NCBI GenBank assembly: GCA_032717465.1
Contig: CM064657.1
Coordinates: 24,534,658 to 24,598,657, forward strand
Source of the DNA: Coenobita brevimanus
Lineage: Eukaryota > Arthropoda > Malacostraca > Decapoda > Coenobitidae
Direction of reading: 5' to 3'
Length of the DNA stretch: 64,000 nt
The notes beneath the pieces were generated by a model. That model saw only the letters and a list, made by a program, of their open reading frames with translations, was not told the DNA's origin and searched no databases. Shown piece after piece: positions 11,431-24,103 of the stretch; the first letter of the stretch is position 1, and the number at the start of each line of letters is the position of its first letter. A program made the translations under genes and the position numbers.

Positions 11431-14355
11431 CGGGAGAGATTGTTCAGGTGCTTGAGGATGCAAGAGTGGTTATATATGGATTGACTGAAACTAGATGGTA
11501 AGGTGAAAGGGTGAGAGAAAGGGAATATGGTGTAGGTATGTGTGTGGGAGTTAATGAGAATGAGAGGGCAAGAGAGGGAGTATGTCTGATGATAAGCAAG
11601 AAGTGGAGGGAGAATATAAGTGAGTATGGAACAGTGGGTGCAAGGATTGTATGGGTGAGGATGAAAGTAGGTATTCAAGCGTGGGCAATTGTATGTGTGT
11701 ATGCTCCAACAGAGGACCGAGTGGCAAGAGTGAAAGATGAGTTTTGGGCGAGAGTAGAAGCATGTATGGACAAATTTGAGAGGAGCGAGAGAGTGCTTTT
11801 GATTGGAGACATGAATGGCAAAGTTGGGAATGTATGAGTGGATGGAGTAGTTGGTCAGTGGGGTGTGCCAGCTGACTTAGATGGGAATGGTAGTGCTTTG
11901 GTGGACATCTGTGCTGGTAAGGGGTTGGCAATAGCCATCACCTACTTTCAACATCAGATGATCTACCGGTATACATGGAGAGTAATGAGGAGAATGGATG
12001 GTGAACTTGTTGAACGAAAGGCAATGATAGACTACGTATGTGTGGATGAGCAAATGAGAAGACAAGCGTTGGATGCAATAGTGTGGAGAGGGTGGGGGAA
12101 TGGAGTCTCGGATCATCACTTAGTGATGGCCAAGGTAAAGCTGCAAAGAAAATGGTTGAAGAGACGAAGGGGAAGACAGGAGGAAACAGCTCCTGTGAGA
12201 AGAGTGGAGAATTTGCAAGATAGTGAGAAAATGGCAGAGTATAAGAGCATAGTGGGAGAAAGATTGGGAAGGTATGAACTAGAGCAGATGGAAGGGGTGG
12301 AAGATGTATGTAAGATATTGACGGAAGAGATAGGCGCAGCGTGTGAGGTGGTTTGTGGAGTGAGGAGGAGATGCAAGGGTGTGCAAGGGACAGCATGGTG
12401 GAATGAGGTGAAATGAGCTGTGGAACAAAAGAAGAAGGCATATAGTGAATGGTTAGCGATTAGAAGTAGGGGAGAAGATGAAAGAGAGAAGAGAGAGGTA
12501 TATGTGAGTAGGAGAAGGGAGGTGAAGAGACTGGTGAAGGAGAGTAAAAAGAAAGTGGATGAAGAGTTTGGAAGGAATCTGAGAGTGAAATGGAGGGAGA
12601 GTAAGAAATTGTTTTGGATGGAGATAAAGAAAGTAAGACAGTGTGAAAGGGGAAATAGTAGGGGAGTGAAAGATAGGAATAATAGATTGTTGGTGGAGAA
12701 AAGAGAGAAATTGAGGAGGTGGAAGGAGCACTTTGAGGATTTGTTGAATGTAGAGAGTGAGAGCAGTGCGAGTATAAGTGGTTGGGGAATGGCTGGGAGA
12801 AGAAGAGATGAGAGGAGGGAGGAAGAGATCAGTAGGACGGAAGTAGTGGAAGCAATGAAGAAGATCAAGTTGGGAAAGGCCCCAGGAATTGATGGAGTGT
12901 GTGGTGAAATGCTGAGGTATGGGTGTGAGATTGTTGTGGAGTGGATATGGAAGTTGTGTAGATTGGCTTGGGAAGAGGGAAGGGTTCCAGAGGACTGGAA
13001 ATCAGGTATAATTGTTCCTTTATATAAAGGAAAAGGGGGGAGAGAGAAGTATGTGGTAACCATAGGGGTATTTGCCTTCTTAGTGTGACTGGTAAAATAT
13101 ATGGTAGAATACTTATTGATAGGGTTAGGCATATGACAGAGGAACTAGTTGGAGAAGAACAAGGGGAATTTAGGAAGGGAAAAGGGTGTGTAGATCAGAT
13201 ATTTGTTCTAAGATGTTTAGTGGAGAAGTATCTAGAGAAGGGAAAGAAAGTGTATGATGCCTTCATGGACTTGGAGAAAGCTTATGACAAAATAGATAGG
13301 CAAGGTATGTGGAAGGTATTAAGAATATATGGAGTGGATGGGAAATTATTGAATGCTGTGAAGAGTATGTACAAAGGAGCTAGGGCTACGGTGCGAGTGG
13401 ATGGTGAGCTGAGTGAGTTCTTTGATCTCAGTGTGGGACTGAAACAGGGTTGTGTGATGTCTCCATTGTTGTTTAATATATACATGGATGGGGTTGTAAA
13501 GGAGGTGCAGGGTAGGGCAGTGGATGTGGGGGTGGCTCTAATGAATGAGGGTGAGATTTGGAAGATTCCGGTGTTGCTGTTTGCTGATGATACAGTATTG
13601 TTGAGTGAAGATGAATGGGAGTTGCAAGGTTTGATGAATGAATTTGGGACAGTGTGTAGGTAATGTAAACAAAAGTAAAGTTATGGTGTTTGAGAGGAAT
13701 GAAGTCACAGAATGTACAGTGAGGTTGGGTGGTGAGGATATGGAGAGTGTGAGTGCATTCAAATACTTGGGTAGTGTGATGAGTAAGGATGGAACTTTGG
13801 GGGATGAAGTGCGTGAAAGGGTACAGCAGGGAAGGAAGGTTGTTGGTTCACTGAAAGCAGTGATGAGAAATAGGTAGGTGAGTATGGAAGTTAAGAAGTC
13901 ACTGCATGATAGTATTGTGATCCCTACCCTGACGTATGGAAGCGAGGCGTGGACCTTGCAAGAGGGGAACAAGTCAAGAGTGAGAGCAGTGGAAATGAGT
14001 TTCTTGAGAGGAGCATGTGGAGTGACATGGAGGGACAGGTTGACGAATGAAGAAGTGAAGGAATGTTGTGGGGTGGATGTGGATGTGGTTGAGAAGATTA
14101 GGAGAAATACACTGAAGTGAGTTGGACATGTGGAGAGAATGGAGAATGAAAGACTGACTAAGAGGGTGTATGTAGGTGAGGTGGAGGGAGGGGTAGACCG
14201 AGGATGAGGTGGAGGGATGGAGTTGAGAGGTATATGAGGGAGGGGGGGGGTGAGTTGGGGGGAGGGTAGTCAAATGGTGGGTGACAGAGCGACTTGGAGG
14301 CTTTTTGTCTGCAGCTACCCTTTGCGGGATTAGGGCGTCGGGCTATAGATAGATA
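11431..14355 (+). pseudogene. LINE family R copy R2, nearly complete endonuclease-RT, broken
   Basis: RTE-like single-ORF LINE, about 2.9 kb, flanked by a possible 7 bp duplication GTTAAAC (11,424-11,430 and 14,356-14,362). The 5' end of the endonuclease is missing. Seen in order: LTETRW, CVYAPTEDR, LIGDMNGKVGN and VSDHHLV (endonuclease, 11,480-12,125), a basic linker, then RT with LGKAPGIDGVCGEML, MDLEKAYDKIDRQGM, LKQGCVMSPLLFN and LLFADDTVLLS (about 12,860-13,605), then the C-terminal GSEAWTLQEGNKSR region. Breaks: TGA at 11,835, TGA at 12,414, a frameshift near 13,080, another near 13,650, TAG at 13,875, then decay after 14,118. The copy ends in a TAGATAGATAG tail with almost no 3' UTR. 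Confidence 0.9.
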
Positions 14356-14362
14356 GTTAAAC

Positions 14363-14557
14363 TGGGGTTTGACCATCGTTAGGCTGGGTATGGTGGTATT
14401 TCTTCCTCCATCGTTAAGCTGGGGTATCGCATATAGAGGTATCGTATATCGAGGTACACTTGTATATACAGTAGTCCCTCATTTATCCGGATGCTTAGTA
14501 TCAGGATGTGTGTTCACTATCCAGATGCTGGACCTTGGCTCTTTTAAACCATTATCA
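14363..14557. mobile_element. fragments of Tigger-like elements
   Basis: At 14,469 an end CAGTAGTCCCTCATTTATCC follows TA. It resembles the end at 61,002. Upstream, CCATCGTTAAGCTGGGGTA-like units recur (14,380-14,420), and similar sequence flanks the R2 insertion on the left. No complete element can be delimited because R3 interrupts the right side. Confidence 0.45.
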
Positions 14558-14565
14558 GAATTTCT

Positions 14566-15543
14566 GTCTATCTATCTATCTATAGCCCGATGCCATAATC
14601 CCACAGAGGGTGGCCGCAGGCAAAACACCCCCAAGTCGCTCTGTCACCCACCATTTGACTGTCTTCCCCCCAACTTACTCCCTCCTCCCTCATATCCTCT
14701 GAACTCCATTCCTCCACCTCATCTTCGGTCTCTCCCTCCCTCTGCCTCACCTACATACACCCTCTTAGTCAGTCTTTTTTTCTCCATTCTCTCCACATGT
14801 CCACACCATCTCAGTGTAATTTTCCTAATTTTCTCAATCACATCCACATCCACCCCACAACGTTCTTTCACTTCTACATTAATCAACCTGTCCCTCCATG
14901 TCACTCCACATGCTCCTCTCAAGTAACTCATTTCCACTGTTCTCACTCTAGACTTGTTCCCCTCTAGCAAGGTCCGCACCTCGCTTCTGTATGTCAAGGT
15001 AGGGATCACAATACTGTCATGCAATGACTTCTTAACTTCCATATTCACCTCCCTATTTCTCATCATTGCATTCAGTGAACCAACAACCTTCCTTCCCTGC
15101 TGTACCCTTTCAAACACTTCATCCCCCAAAATTTCCATCCTTAGTCATCACACTACCCAAGTATTTGAATGCATTCACATTCTCCATATCCTCACCATCC
15201 AACCTCACTGTGCATTCTGTGACCTCATTCCTCTTAAACATCATAACTTTACTCTTGTTTACATTAACTTTCAGATTCCTCTTCCTACACACTGTCCCTG
15301 ATTCATTCACCAAACCATGCAACTCCCATTCATCTTCACTCAACAATACTGTATCATCAGCAAACAGCAACATTGGAATCTTCCACACCTCATCCTCATT
15401 CATTAGAGCCACCTCCACATCCACTGCCCTACCTTGCACCTCCTTTACAACCCCATCTATGTATATATTAAACAGCCATGGAGACATCATACATCCCTGT
15501 TTCTGTCTCACATTTAGATCAAAGAACTCACTCATCTCCATCC
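14566..15543 (-). pseudogene. LINE family R copy R3, 5'-truncated
   Basis: Flanked by GAATTTCT at 14,558-14,565 and 15,544-15,551 (8 bp target duplication). The minus-strand frame 15,541-15,119 carries RT sequence KQGCMMSPWLFNIY and LLFADDTVLLSED; 15,138-14,719 carries the C-terminal part. The two frames differ by a shift near 15,125. The TAGA tail is at 14,566-14,583. It landed at the edge of the TATC tail of LINE D, with which it shares simple sequence. Confidence 0.85.
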
Positions 15544-15551
15544 GAATTTCT

Positions 15552-16075
15552 ATCTATCTCTATCTATATACCTAGGCTGCTTCCCCCAAGGAAAGGGAGG
15601 TAGCCGAGACAGGACGACTCACTCTCCATTTACTCATCCATTCAACACATTCATTCGCATCTTAGCCCCAAAAGGGAGAACGGACAGATCCTCACCGCAT
15701 CACACCGCACAAGGGTCAACTGCGCAATGCAAGCAGTGACATCCACAGCAGGGCCCGACAGCAGAACTGGTTTACCCCTGCCACATCATAACAGACCCAT
15801 CCCCTTACCCGCACCTGACCTGACTAGCTGATCAGACCAAATGCGGGAGAATATCCCCTCAGGGCTGCGTCATCACTTATTCATTCACAATTTCTCTCCA
15901 TTTATTTCTGTCACGCACAGCCACTCTTCCTTGCTCAACAGACATCCCTCTCGCATCCAGCGCTCTCTTCACACTGTCCATCCATCCTATTCGTGGTCTT
16001 CCTCTCAGTCTTACACCTCTCACATCAGATCTAGTTATCTTTTTCACCAATCGCTCATTATTTACTTGCTATTAA
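15552..16075 (-). pseudogene. LINE family D 3' end, C-terminal fragment
   Basis: Reading the minus strand from about 16,060, an open stretch encodes LRGRPRIGWMDSVKRALD, ARGMSVEQGRVAVRDRNKWR and a stop near 15,890. This is the C-terminus usual in RTE-like LINE proteins and differs from family R. A 3' UTR of about 300 bases follows, ending in a TATC-type repeat at 15,552-15,572. Everything upstream of the last 50 or so codons is missing. Confidence 0.7.
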
Positions 16076-16279
16076 CTGGATGCAAAAGTCCCCGAGAACT
16101 TTCGGCCGGCCAGCTGACATGTTCAGACATTCGGTATCCTTTCCGCTGGGCTCAAGCCGCGAGTGGGAAGTAGTTCATAACCCATAACTAGAGCTAAAAT
16201 GTTCGTCTGCACCTATACTAAATGATCAAAGTCACGTGCTCGTCCTATCACTCGTCAACAAACCTCCAGCACCTGAGTA

Positions 16280-18590
16280 CAGTGCTCCCTTAACATCCAT
16301 GGGGTTAGGTAACCAAGACACCCGTGAATGTTAAAAATCAGCGGATACCTGCTGCCCCCCTTAGAAGCACCCCTAGACCCCCCTTAACCCTTTGGCTGCA
16401 GTGGCTGTGATGACAACATACTGACTGCTCACTGGGGAGAAATAGGAAAAAAAATTGTGTGTTTTCATCTCATGTTTTAACCCTCTTTTCTTTAATCATG
16501 AAAGCTAAAATTTTTGTCAGACAAATGTCAATCTTTCTACTATCGTTTGCAAGAAACTGCATGTCCGTAGGCACTCCAAGTACAGAGAGGTATTTGAGAG
16601 AATACAAGGTGTGTTTTGACTGTCTGATGCAAGAAATAGCCCAGGGAGGTGGAAACTTCCACCAGACAACAAGATTTTTTCCATACAAAATAGGGTTACA
16701 GCCATGTTACTTCATCACAATAATTGCAATAATAAAAATAAAACACTTCTAGCCAGTGTCCTATGATTTTGTTACGATGTTCCTGTGCTTACATTAGACT
16801 TCAGCGAAACAGTAGAAACAGTAACGATGTGAGGAAAATCATTACAAACTTTATCAAACTTCATGACCTTTATTACCACTTACTTTTAATGAAGCTTATT
16901 GATGTAATGTCATGAGTCATTTCATAGCATTGCTGCACAGTTTGCAACTGCAAAAATGTTTGTTAGCTAATGCACTTAGCATCATGATTTCTGATTATCA
17001 CAAAAATATCATTAAATCACATTTATTTTATCACAGTAATTTTCAGTGCAATATAAAATAACACTTTCAGCCACTCTGGTATGATTTCAGTGTGATTTGA
17101 GTGTGTATTGCTTCGGATTACTTATGAGAGAGAGAGGGGGGGGGGGCACCAAACCATGTTAGACCAGCTTATCGAGGGAGAGGAGGGGGGAACAACAAAC
17201 TGGTTCAGACCAGCTCACTGAGGGTACATGGAAGAAAATAAATACTCCCAGACTGTCCTAACTTTTCCGCTGGTGAATTAATGGCATAAGTAAATGAAGT
17301 GGCCAAAATGAAGAGACCGCAAAAATGTTTGCTAGCTAATGCACAGTACCATGACTTCTTTGATTATCGCAAAAATATCACTAAATCATCTGTATTTTAT
17401 GACAGTAATTCACAATATAATATAAAATAACACTTCCAGCCACTCTGGTATGATTTCCGTGCAATCTGAGTGTGTATTGCTTCGTATTACTTACGAGAGA
17501 GAGAGAGAGAGAGGGCAGCGGGGAGGGCACCAAACCGGTTTAGACCAGCTCATCGAGGGGTACAAGGGTGGGGGGGCAGCGAACTGGTTCGGACCAGCTC
17601 ATTGAGGGTACGTGAAAGAAAAGAAATACTCCCAGCCTGTCCTAACTTTTCCCCTGAGGAATTCTATCTAGCTATCTATCTATTGCCAGACGCCTCAATT
17701 CCGTTTGGGGTGGCCACAAACAAATTGCCTCCACGTCACCCTGTCCCCAACCATTTCACTGCCCTGCTCCCAACTCACAACCCCCTCTCTCATATACCTC
17801 TCCACCCCATCCCTCCATCTCATCCTCGGCCTCCCCCTCCCTCTTCCCCCCTCCACCTCACTCACATACACTCTCTTCGTCAGTCTTTCACCCTCCATCC
17901 TCTCCACATGGCCAAACCACCTCAGTGTGTTCCTCATAATGCTTCCTATCACATCCACATCCACACCACAATGCTCCTTTATATCCTCATTTGTCAGCCT
18001 GTCTCTCCATGTGATGCCACAGGCTCCTCTTAAATAACTCATTTCCACTGCTCTCACTCTTGACTTGTGTCCTTCCAACAATGTCCAAGCTTCACTTCCA
18101 TACATTAGAGTTGGTATCACAATACTGTCATGTAGTAACTTTTTCACTTCCATGCTCACTTCCCTGTTTCTTATCACTGCTTTCAAAGAACCAGCAACCT
18201 TTCTTCCCTGCTGTACCCTTTCAAGCACTTCACCCTCCAAACCTCCATCCTTACTCATCACACTACCCAAGTACTTAAACGTACTCACATTTTCCAATTC
18301 CTCACCATCCTGAGGAATTAATGACATAAATAAATGATGTGGCCAAAAGGAAGAGTGTTATATTTGATTCACTGGATAGTGCCATCGCTAAAACAGTCAT
18401 GAAATGTGCCTGGGATAATGTTTCATTTTGCAGTGAACAGTGTCAGCAGAGTTCAGTGAGATATAATACTTTAGTAAATCCACCCCTGGTACTGTATCCA
18501 CCTGCAGATATTTAAAACTGTTTGTGTTATATCCACCCACGGATATTTAAAACTGTGTGTGTTAAAAACGCAGATGTTAAGGGATGACTG
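16280..18590. mobile_element. element X copy X2, Tigger/pogo-like DNA transposon with R4 inside
   Basis: The left end is CAGTGCTCCCTTAACATCC and the right end, reversed, is CAGTCATCCCTTAACATCTG, with TA at 16,278-16,279 and 18,591-18,592. The subterminal block (GGGGTTAGG, then a reversed CCGTG, then GCGGAT) resembles the ends of Tigger elements as I know them. No transposase is visible; without R4 the copy is about 1.66 kb. It contains two 35 bp-type units (ATCCACC ... GATATTTAAAAC) near the right end. It is shorter than X3 in the middle. Confidence 0.75.
17664..18310 (-). CDS. LINE family R copy R4, C-terminal RT fragment, open frame
   Basis: A 647 bp 5'-truncated insertion in X2 with a clean 9 bp target duplication TGAGGAATT (17,655-17,663 and 18,311-18,319). 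The minus-strand frame runs without a stop from the insertion edge to 17,695: GSVMSKDGGLEGEVLERV, YGSEAWTLLEGHKSRVRA, MRNTLRWFGHVERMEGER, GRGRGRPRMRWRDG, then a stop about 15 bases before the tail. The 3' end GGCGTCTGGCAAT is followed by the GATA repeat. The open frame and clean flanks suggest that family R was active recently. It lacks the endonuclease and RT catalytic core, so it is inert. Confidence 0.9.
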
Positions 18591-18592
18591 TA

Positions 18593-19456
18593 ATACGACT
18601 GTAACAATGTAACCCGTAAGCGGTATCAAAACGTCCGTATGTATCCCCACTGAATATCCAGTATTGTGCAGCCACTGGGCTAAGTCTTTCCCAACTGCCA
18701 CCACCATTGAACACAGACCACAAGCCACGAGTACATGTCCGTTGACAGTGGCCATCCGCCTCTGTACCAAATGTCGAAAGTCCCCCTGTCGTGGTGAGTT
18801 GTGTTTCTGCATGGCCACATGGCGTCAAGCAGACTGCAAGTCACGAGTAAATGTACGGTAAAAGCGCCCGTCTGCCTGTTGACAGAAGGGGGAGAATCTT
18901 GCCCACAGCCTTACTTCTCCCTCTCCCGTCCCTCCTCCATACCCTTCTAGCTCCCCCCTCACTCTCTGAGTCCCTACCCGCCTCCGTGGTGATAACACTG
19001 ACTCTTGGGTTTTCAAAGTATTTAGCGATTTATTCGACTACTATTGGTCATGTAGAAATTCCGAAGTGACCACGAGAAAGCTCGTGAAATTCTGCATCTA
19101 GACATCTACTTAACTCTTAGAAGGTGCTTGCAAAATTTTGCTCTAGGATGGTGGGATTTATGTGAGGGTAAATTTTATTCCTGAACACTTTATTCTCACT
19201 ATATTTCTCTACTATTACTTATCAGTTTTATGTGTTTTTATTAGCTTATCTTATAGTATAAACACCATAGAAGATGATGTTATACAAGTTATACCAATAT
19301 AACCAATTCCTGATGGTATGTTTGGCCGTGGTTTTTTATTTATTTTTTTTTTATTATTTTTTTTTTATAGCCCCGGGAGCAATTGTTCATCACAGACAAC
19401 AGATTTTCGGACCAGTCAGGTTTTTTGTTGATTTTTGTTGGTTTTGCATTGTTTGG
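18593..19456. other. unassigned DNA right of X2
   Basis: A cysteine-rich short frame at 18,664-18,861 exists but has no recognisable domain. The stretch 18,900-19,000 is C-rich on the plus strand. T-rich runs occur at 19,333-19,366. I see no gene. Confidence 0.5.
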
Positions 19457-19915
19457 TTGGTGTTTAGCATTAATATGGATAATCCTATGTGTGTTTTGAT
19501 GTCCCAGTATGGCAGAATGGCAGGAAAACAGAGCCAAAATTAGGAGGGGTACTGTATATACAGTACAGTAGTGTATAGGTCGGGTGTTTTTTGGTTTTCA
19601 TTTTTTTTTTTTTTTTTTTTCATGGTTTACTTTCTTGGTGTTTAGCATTATTGTGGGTAATCCTGTGTGTGTTTTGATGTCTCAGTATGGCAGAATGACC
19701 AGAAAATGGAGCCTAAATTAGGAGGGGTACTGTACATACAGTAGTATATTGGTTGGGTGTTTTTCAGTTTTCAGTTTTTTTTCATGGTTCTCTTGGTGTT
19801 TAGCATTACTTTGGATATTCCTATGTCTGTTTCGATGTCTAAATACGGCAGATTGACCTGAAAACAGTGCCAAAATTAGGAGGGGTACTGTGCATTCATG
19901 GTCATAAATAATCAC
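19457..19915. repeat. tandem repeat, three units of about 160-178 bp
   Basis: Units begin with TTGGTGTTTAGCATTA-like sequence near 19,457, 19,635 and 19,793 and end in AAAATTAGGAGGGGTACTGT. Each contains a CCTATGTGTGTTTTGATGTC variant. The same unit is found inverted in the array at 61,150-62,760, so this is a dispersed satellite-like block, probably the inside of a DNA transposon. Confidence 0.8.
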
Positions 19916-20654
19916 CTATCCTCCGATACCCCGATCCTCAGGCTGGCTCCTTTATGAGTGGCAAGTCACACTGGAGTAAGAGGGGCTGAAAGGGAGGGGC
20001 CAGAGAGAGAAGGGAAGGTGGGTGGGGGGATGAGTGATGGTGCAGAGGTGGAGTGAGGGAAGGGAGGGAGTATGATTTGCAAAGTATTGGTCACATTATT
20101 TGTCTCTTCTTGGATTCAGGGCATGATATACAGGAGTTATTATTCGGAAGATAACGCTGTATTACACCACGTGTAGCACCGTCAGATAACAAGTTTTTTG
20201 AGATAAGTGGTGAAATCAAGGGCTGGCTTATGAGAGGAATATACTGACGTGACAGATCAAACATTCGTACTGTGCCATCAAGACTGTGTGGGCCCAAGAT
20301 TGTCAACGCATGGGAGCCAGAGAACAAGAGGACACAGCCCCTCCTCCTCCAGCACACCAAGGACAAGTGTGGAGTTGTTCAGACGAAACCAGGAAACCAT
20401 CAACAACATTGTTTCCATGGTACCATGAAGACTGCAAGAGATTATTGAGACAGGAGGCTACTGGACTACTTATTAAGGCTTTCCCAGTTACTTTGGCTTG
20501 ACCAATGTTGGTAAACATTGACATAGATATATTTGGGACTTTGGGTAGGATTTTGTTTCATTTTCCTTCTAACAGATTATGAGAGATACTGCCATTATAT
20601 CCACTCATGTGCACAGACATCAAATTTATGTACAATTTATTCACAGTTATTTTA
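19916..20654. other. unassigned DNA
   Basis: G-rich plus-strand run at about 19,980-20,070. Short frames at 20,091-20,366 and 20,286-20,524 overlap on opposite strands and have no recognisable domain. Nothing supported. Confidence 0.45.
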
Positions 20655-22110
20655 AATAGCCATCTTCTCACCTTCCTCTCAGACTCTTGGTTCTCCTCCT
20701 TTTGGGACTTTGATTAAAACTTTGCCATTGCAACTGGCATCTCAAAGGCTTTCAATCAAATTTGTCATAGATCTTTAATTTACAAACTGCCCTCATATGG
20801 TCTTTAGTCTTCTGACTGTGTCTTCATCTTTAGTTTCCGTTCTGGTCATTCTGTAGCTGCTGCTGTAGATGGCCACCAGTCTTCCCCTAGAGCTTTCAGT
20901 AGTGGTGTTCCTCAGGGTTCTGTTCTGTCACCAGCTGTCTTGGTTGTATTAATCATTGACCTAAGCTGTACATCTAACCCCATCCACACCTATGTTGATG
21001 ACTCAGCCCTTCACTTTTCCATTTGCTTCTTGCAGCATCCATCACAGCTGCTATTTCAGTGAACATGGGACAGCACTGTGGCACACCTAATTTCACACCT
21101 GGTTCATATCTTGGATGTAATCTTCTTGTTTTTAATGAATCCAGAATTCAGTTTCTGTATCTTTTGATACACAAAAATCTTTCACAGGAGTGTCTTAATA
21201 TTTAACTATTCAACTCAGTCTTGCATCATCTTTTAATATACACTCAAACCTTGATGTAAGGGACCTCTGTATAAGGGATTTTGGATTTAAGGGACTCCAT
21301 ATTCTACCTGACAAAGGGACAGGACTGTTCAGAAAGTCCATTGCTTGAAACATTAATATGTTTCTTTATACAGTACCTGTAAAGTAATGTTCATAATCAT
21401 ATAAATAAGTAAGATAAGTGAAACAATCGTTGCATTTTATAATAAGATTGTTGTTATATGTGGTAAAACAGTAGACATTTTCAAGTAAGGGACTTTTTCA
21501 AGTAAGGTACAAGTTGATTCCCCATTTAGTCCCTTAAATTGAGGTTTGAGTGTACTTGGAGGTTCCTTCTCTTGGAATATATCATGGAAAGAACATATTC
21601 TCTCTTGCAAAATCTGCTTCAAAGAGATTAGGCATGCAAAAGCCGTCTTCATGCCTTCTTCACCTCCACACAGATGTTGACTTTGTACAGGGGTTTTATT
21701 CGCCTCTATGTAGAATACAACTGTCATGTATGGGGGGGGGCTCCCCATTAACAGCTCATCTCAACAGGGTGGAGTCAGAGATTTATCGTCTCAACAGCTC
21801 TCCTTGCACTGACTTCCCTCAACCTCTGTCTCTGTCACATTGTTGCATCTTTACAGTATCTCTTTTCTATCACTGCTTCAGTGGTTACTGCTTTTCTGAA
21901 CTGTCTTCTTGCATCCCTCCTCCATTACAGTAACAGCAGAGACGTAGCATCCTTCTGGCAGTTTACTCGCCCCTTTTTTGTTCAGCTCCCTAATGCAAAA
22001 GTTATCTCACACTCCCAGTTCTTCGTGTATGCAACAGGTCATCTCTAAAACTGTCTTTCTCTGTCTATACTTTTCTCTGCTTATGGCCTCCAGTCTTTTA
22101 AATCCGGTGT
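20655..22110 (+). pseudogene. LINE family B copy B2, decayed, interrupted by a MITE
   Basis: Nucleotide-level match to B1 from about 4,760 to 5,920. Landmarks are TTCTCACCTTCCTCTCAGAC (20,663), TCAAAGGCTTTCAATCAAAT (20,743), and the partial frame 21,550-21,933 with [15 protein letters not shown] and LNRVESEIYRLNSS. Many frameshifts and stops. It covers RT catalytic and C-terminal regions only. The 21,241-21,552 insert is a separate element. Confidence 0.8.
21239..21554. mobile_element. 312 bp MITE with TA target duplication
   Basis: 21,241-21,552 has inverted ends CACTCAAACCTTGATGTAAG and (right end reversed) CACTCAAACCTCAATTTAAG, with TA on both sides. It interrupts B2 between sequences matching consecutive positions of B1. 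Internal short repeats AAGGGAC and AAGTAAGG occur. Tc1/mariner-type MITE by target site. Confidence 0.85.
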
Positions 22111-22114
22111 TGAA

Positions 22115-23308
22115 GTCTGGAGGGGTTATTGGGGTAGGTGAGAATGAGAGGGCAAAAGTGGGAGTATGTATTGTTGTGTGCAAGAGATGAAAGAAGAATA
22201 TACAAGAATATGGATTAGTCAGTTCAGGGATTGCATGGGTAAGATTGAAAGTAGGATTACAAATGTGGGTGATTGTGTGTTGTATGCGCCAGCGCAAGAT
22301 CGTGCAAGAAGAGTGAAAGAAGGGTTTTGGGCAGATGTGGAAACATGCTTGGAAAAGTTTGAGAGGAGTGAGTGAGAGTTTTTGGTTGGAGATATGAATG
22401 GAAAAGTAGGGAATGTGAAGGTGGATTGAGTAGTAGGTGAGTGGGGTGTGCCTGCAGAAGTGAATGAGAATGGCAGTGCTCAGGTGGACATTTGTGTGGG
22501 GAGGGGGTTGGTGATAGCCAATACCCACTTTAGGAACAAAATGATCCACAGATATATGTGGCGAGTGATGAGAAGGGTGGGTGGTGAACTGAATGAACAG
22601 ATGGCACTGATTGATTTATTTGTGTGGATAACGAAATGAGAAAGTATGTATTGAATGCAAGAGCATACAGAGATTTGGGGAGTGGATTTTGTGACCACCA
22701 CCAAAGGCAAGGTTCAGGTGCAATGGAGGAATAGAAGGAGGGAAGGACAGGAGGAAGTAGCGCATACTAGGAGGGTAGAAAGGTTCCAAGAGCATGGGGG
22801 AAAAAAAGAATATAAGAGAGAAGTGGAGGAGTGATTGGATAAATTTAATCAGGAGCAGATGGGGTAGGTGGAAGGTGTGTGCAAGATATTCACAGAAGAA
22901 GTCTGTGCAGCATGTGAGGTGGTGTGTAGGGTGAAAAGAAGACAAAGGGGGTACAAGGAACACCGTAGTGGAATGAAGAGGTGCGACAGGCTGTGGCGCA
23001 AAAGAAGAAAGCACATTGTGAGTGCATTGGAAGCAGAGGTATGGAGGAAGTTGAGAGTTGGAAGAAAGAGTCATATGTAGATTGAAAGGGAGAGGTGAAA
23101 AGATAAGTAAGAGAGAGTAAAAAGAGTGTGGATGAGGAATATGGAAGGAATTTGAGTGTAAAGTGGAGGGAATGTAAGAATATGTTCAGGAAAGAGGTAA
23201 AGAGAGTAAGACAGGGTGATAAAGAAGTTAGTAGGGGAGTGAAAGATAAAAATGGTAGATTGTCAATGGAGAAGGGAGAAAAAAGAGCCGATGGAGAGAA
23301 CACTTTAA
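22115..23308 (+). pseudogene. LINE family R copy R5, 5' segment (endonuclease and linker)
   Basis: Starts in the endonuclease (GVGENERAKVGVCIV) and runs through VLYAPAQDRARR near 22,280 to the basic linker (ERFQEHG-like, then EYGRNLSVKWREC near 23,140). It ends exactly at the TTAA of the piggyBac insertion (23,305-23,308). The continuation is at 58,054. Frames at 22,166-22,375, 22,448-22,639, 22,868-23,080 and 23,128-23,304 show several frameshifts and stops, so it was already, or has become, a pseudogene. Confidence 0.85.
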
Positions 23309-24103
23309 CCCATCGCATCCGACATATCTTTCCACTGATACTTCTCCCGGCCGGACATTTCTGAGAAAATTACCTTTTTCTAAACCTTCATATCTCAACT
23401 AATACTTAACCAAAAATAAAAGAATTTAGTGTCGTAATACTAATCAATCCTTCGTCTTCAAGCTGATTGCCTCAGATTGTCTGTGAAGTGCATGTAGTCA
23501 GAAGGGGTGAGTGGGGAAAAAGGACAATTTTTGATGTTTTTTTTGCCCGTGTCTGTTTGCATGACAGAGATGTGGTGGCACATCTAAGGCTTATACTAGC
23601 CCTCCACAATAATAACCCTTCCAGAAGACCGCAGTCCACAACGAACACCATTTCTGTGTAGGTTTTTCAAAAGTGTGGCATGAGTGCTGCTGTGAGTCTG
23701 GTAACCATAGCAACGACCATGAGGCAGGCTGCCTCAGTTACAGCCCCGTGCACCTGCTTGCTTCACCACTGCTCCACCATCCCTCCACCAGCACCTTACA
23801 CCCTCTCCCCCCCACACATGCTGTATATGCACACACACGGACATGTACGTTTGGCTTGCATTGTCGCTCGATTCTAGCACCACTGTGCCACTAGAGAGGT
23901 CTGGGTACTACTACTACTACTACTTTTTTTTTTTTTTTTTTAAATCACCTCCATCCATCGGGGAATTATATTGTGAAGATCAGCACCAACCTTCCTAATA
24001 CAGTCCACCATTTGGAGTTGTAATGTGAAGGTTAACATTAACCCTTATATTACAATCCGTTGGCCCCAAGCACGCCAACGGCTGTGGTTACCAACCATCT
24101 ACT
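23309..24103. other. left end of the piggyBac element, non-coding
   Basis: Starts with the inverted terminal repeat, then an AT-rich part (23,360-23,460). The short frame 23,467-23,661 has no recognisable domain. A TAC repeat followed by about 19 T occurs at 23,909-23,940. A CAACG / CGTTGG symmetry near 24,055-24,080 is too short to name. Confidence 0.5.

Noticed and set aside
18664..18861. Cys-rich short protein as a piggyBac or zinc-finger domain
   Set aside because: Cys spacing fits no known finger that I can name, no supporting transposase sequence lies nearby, and the frame is short.
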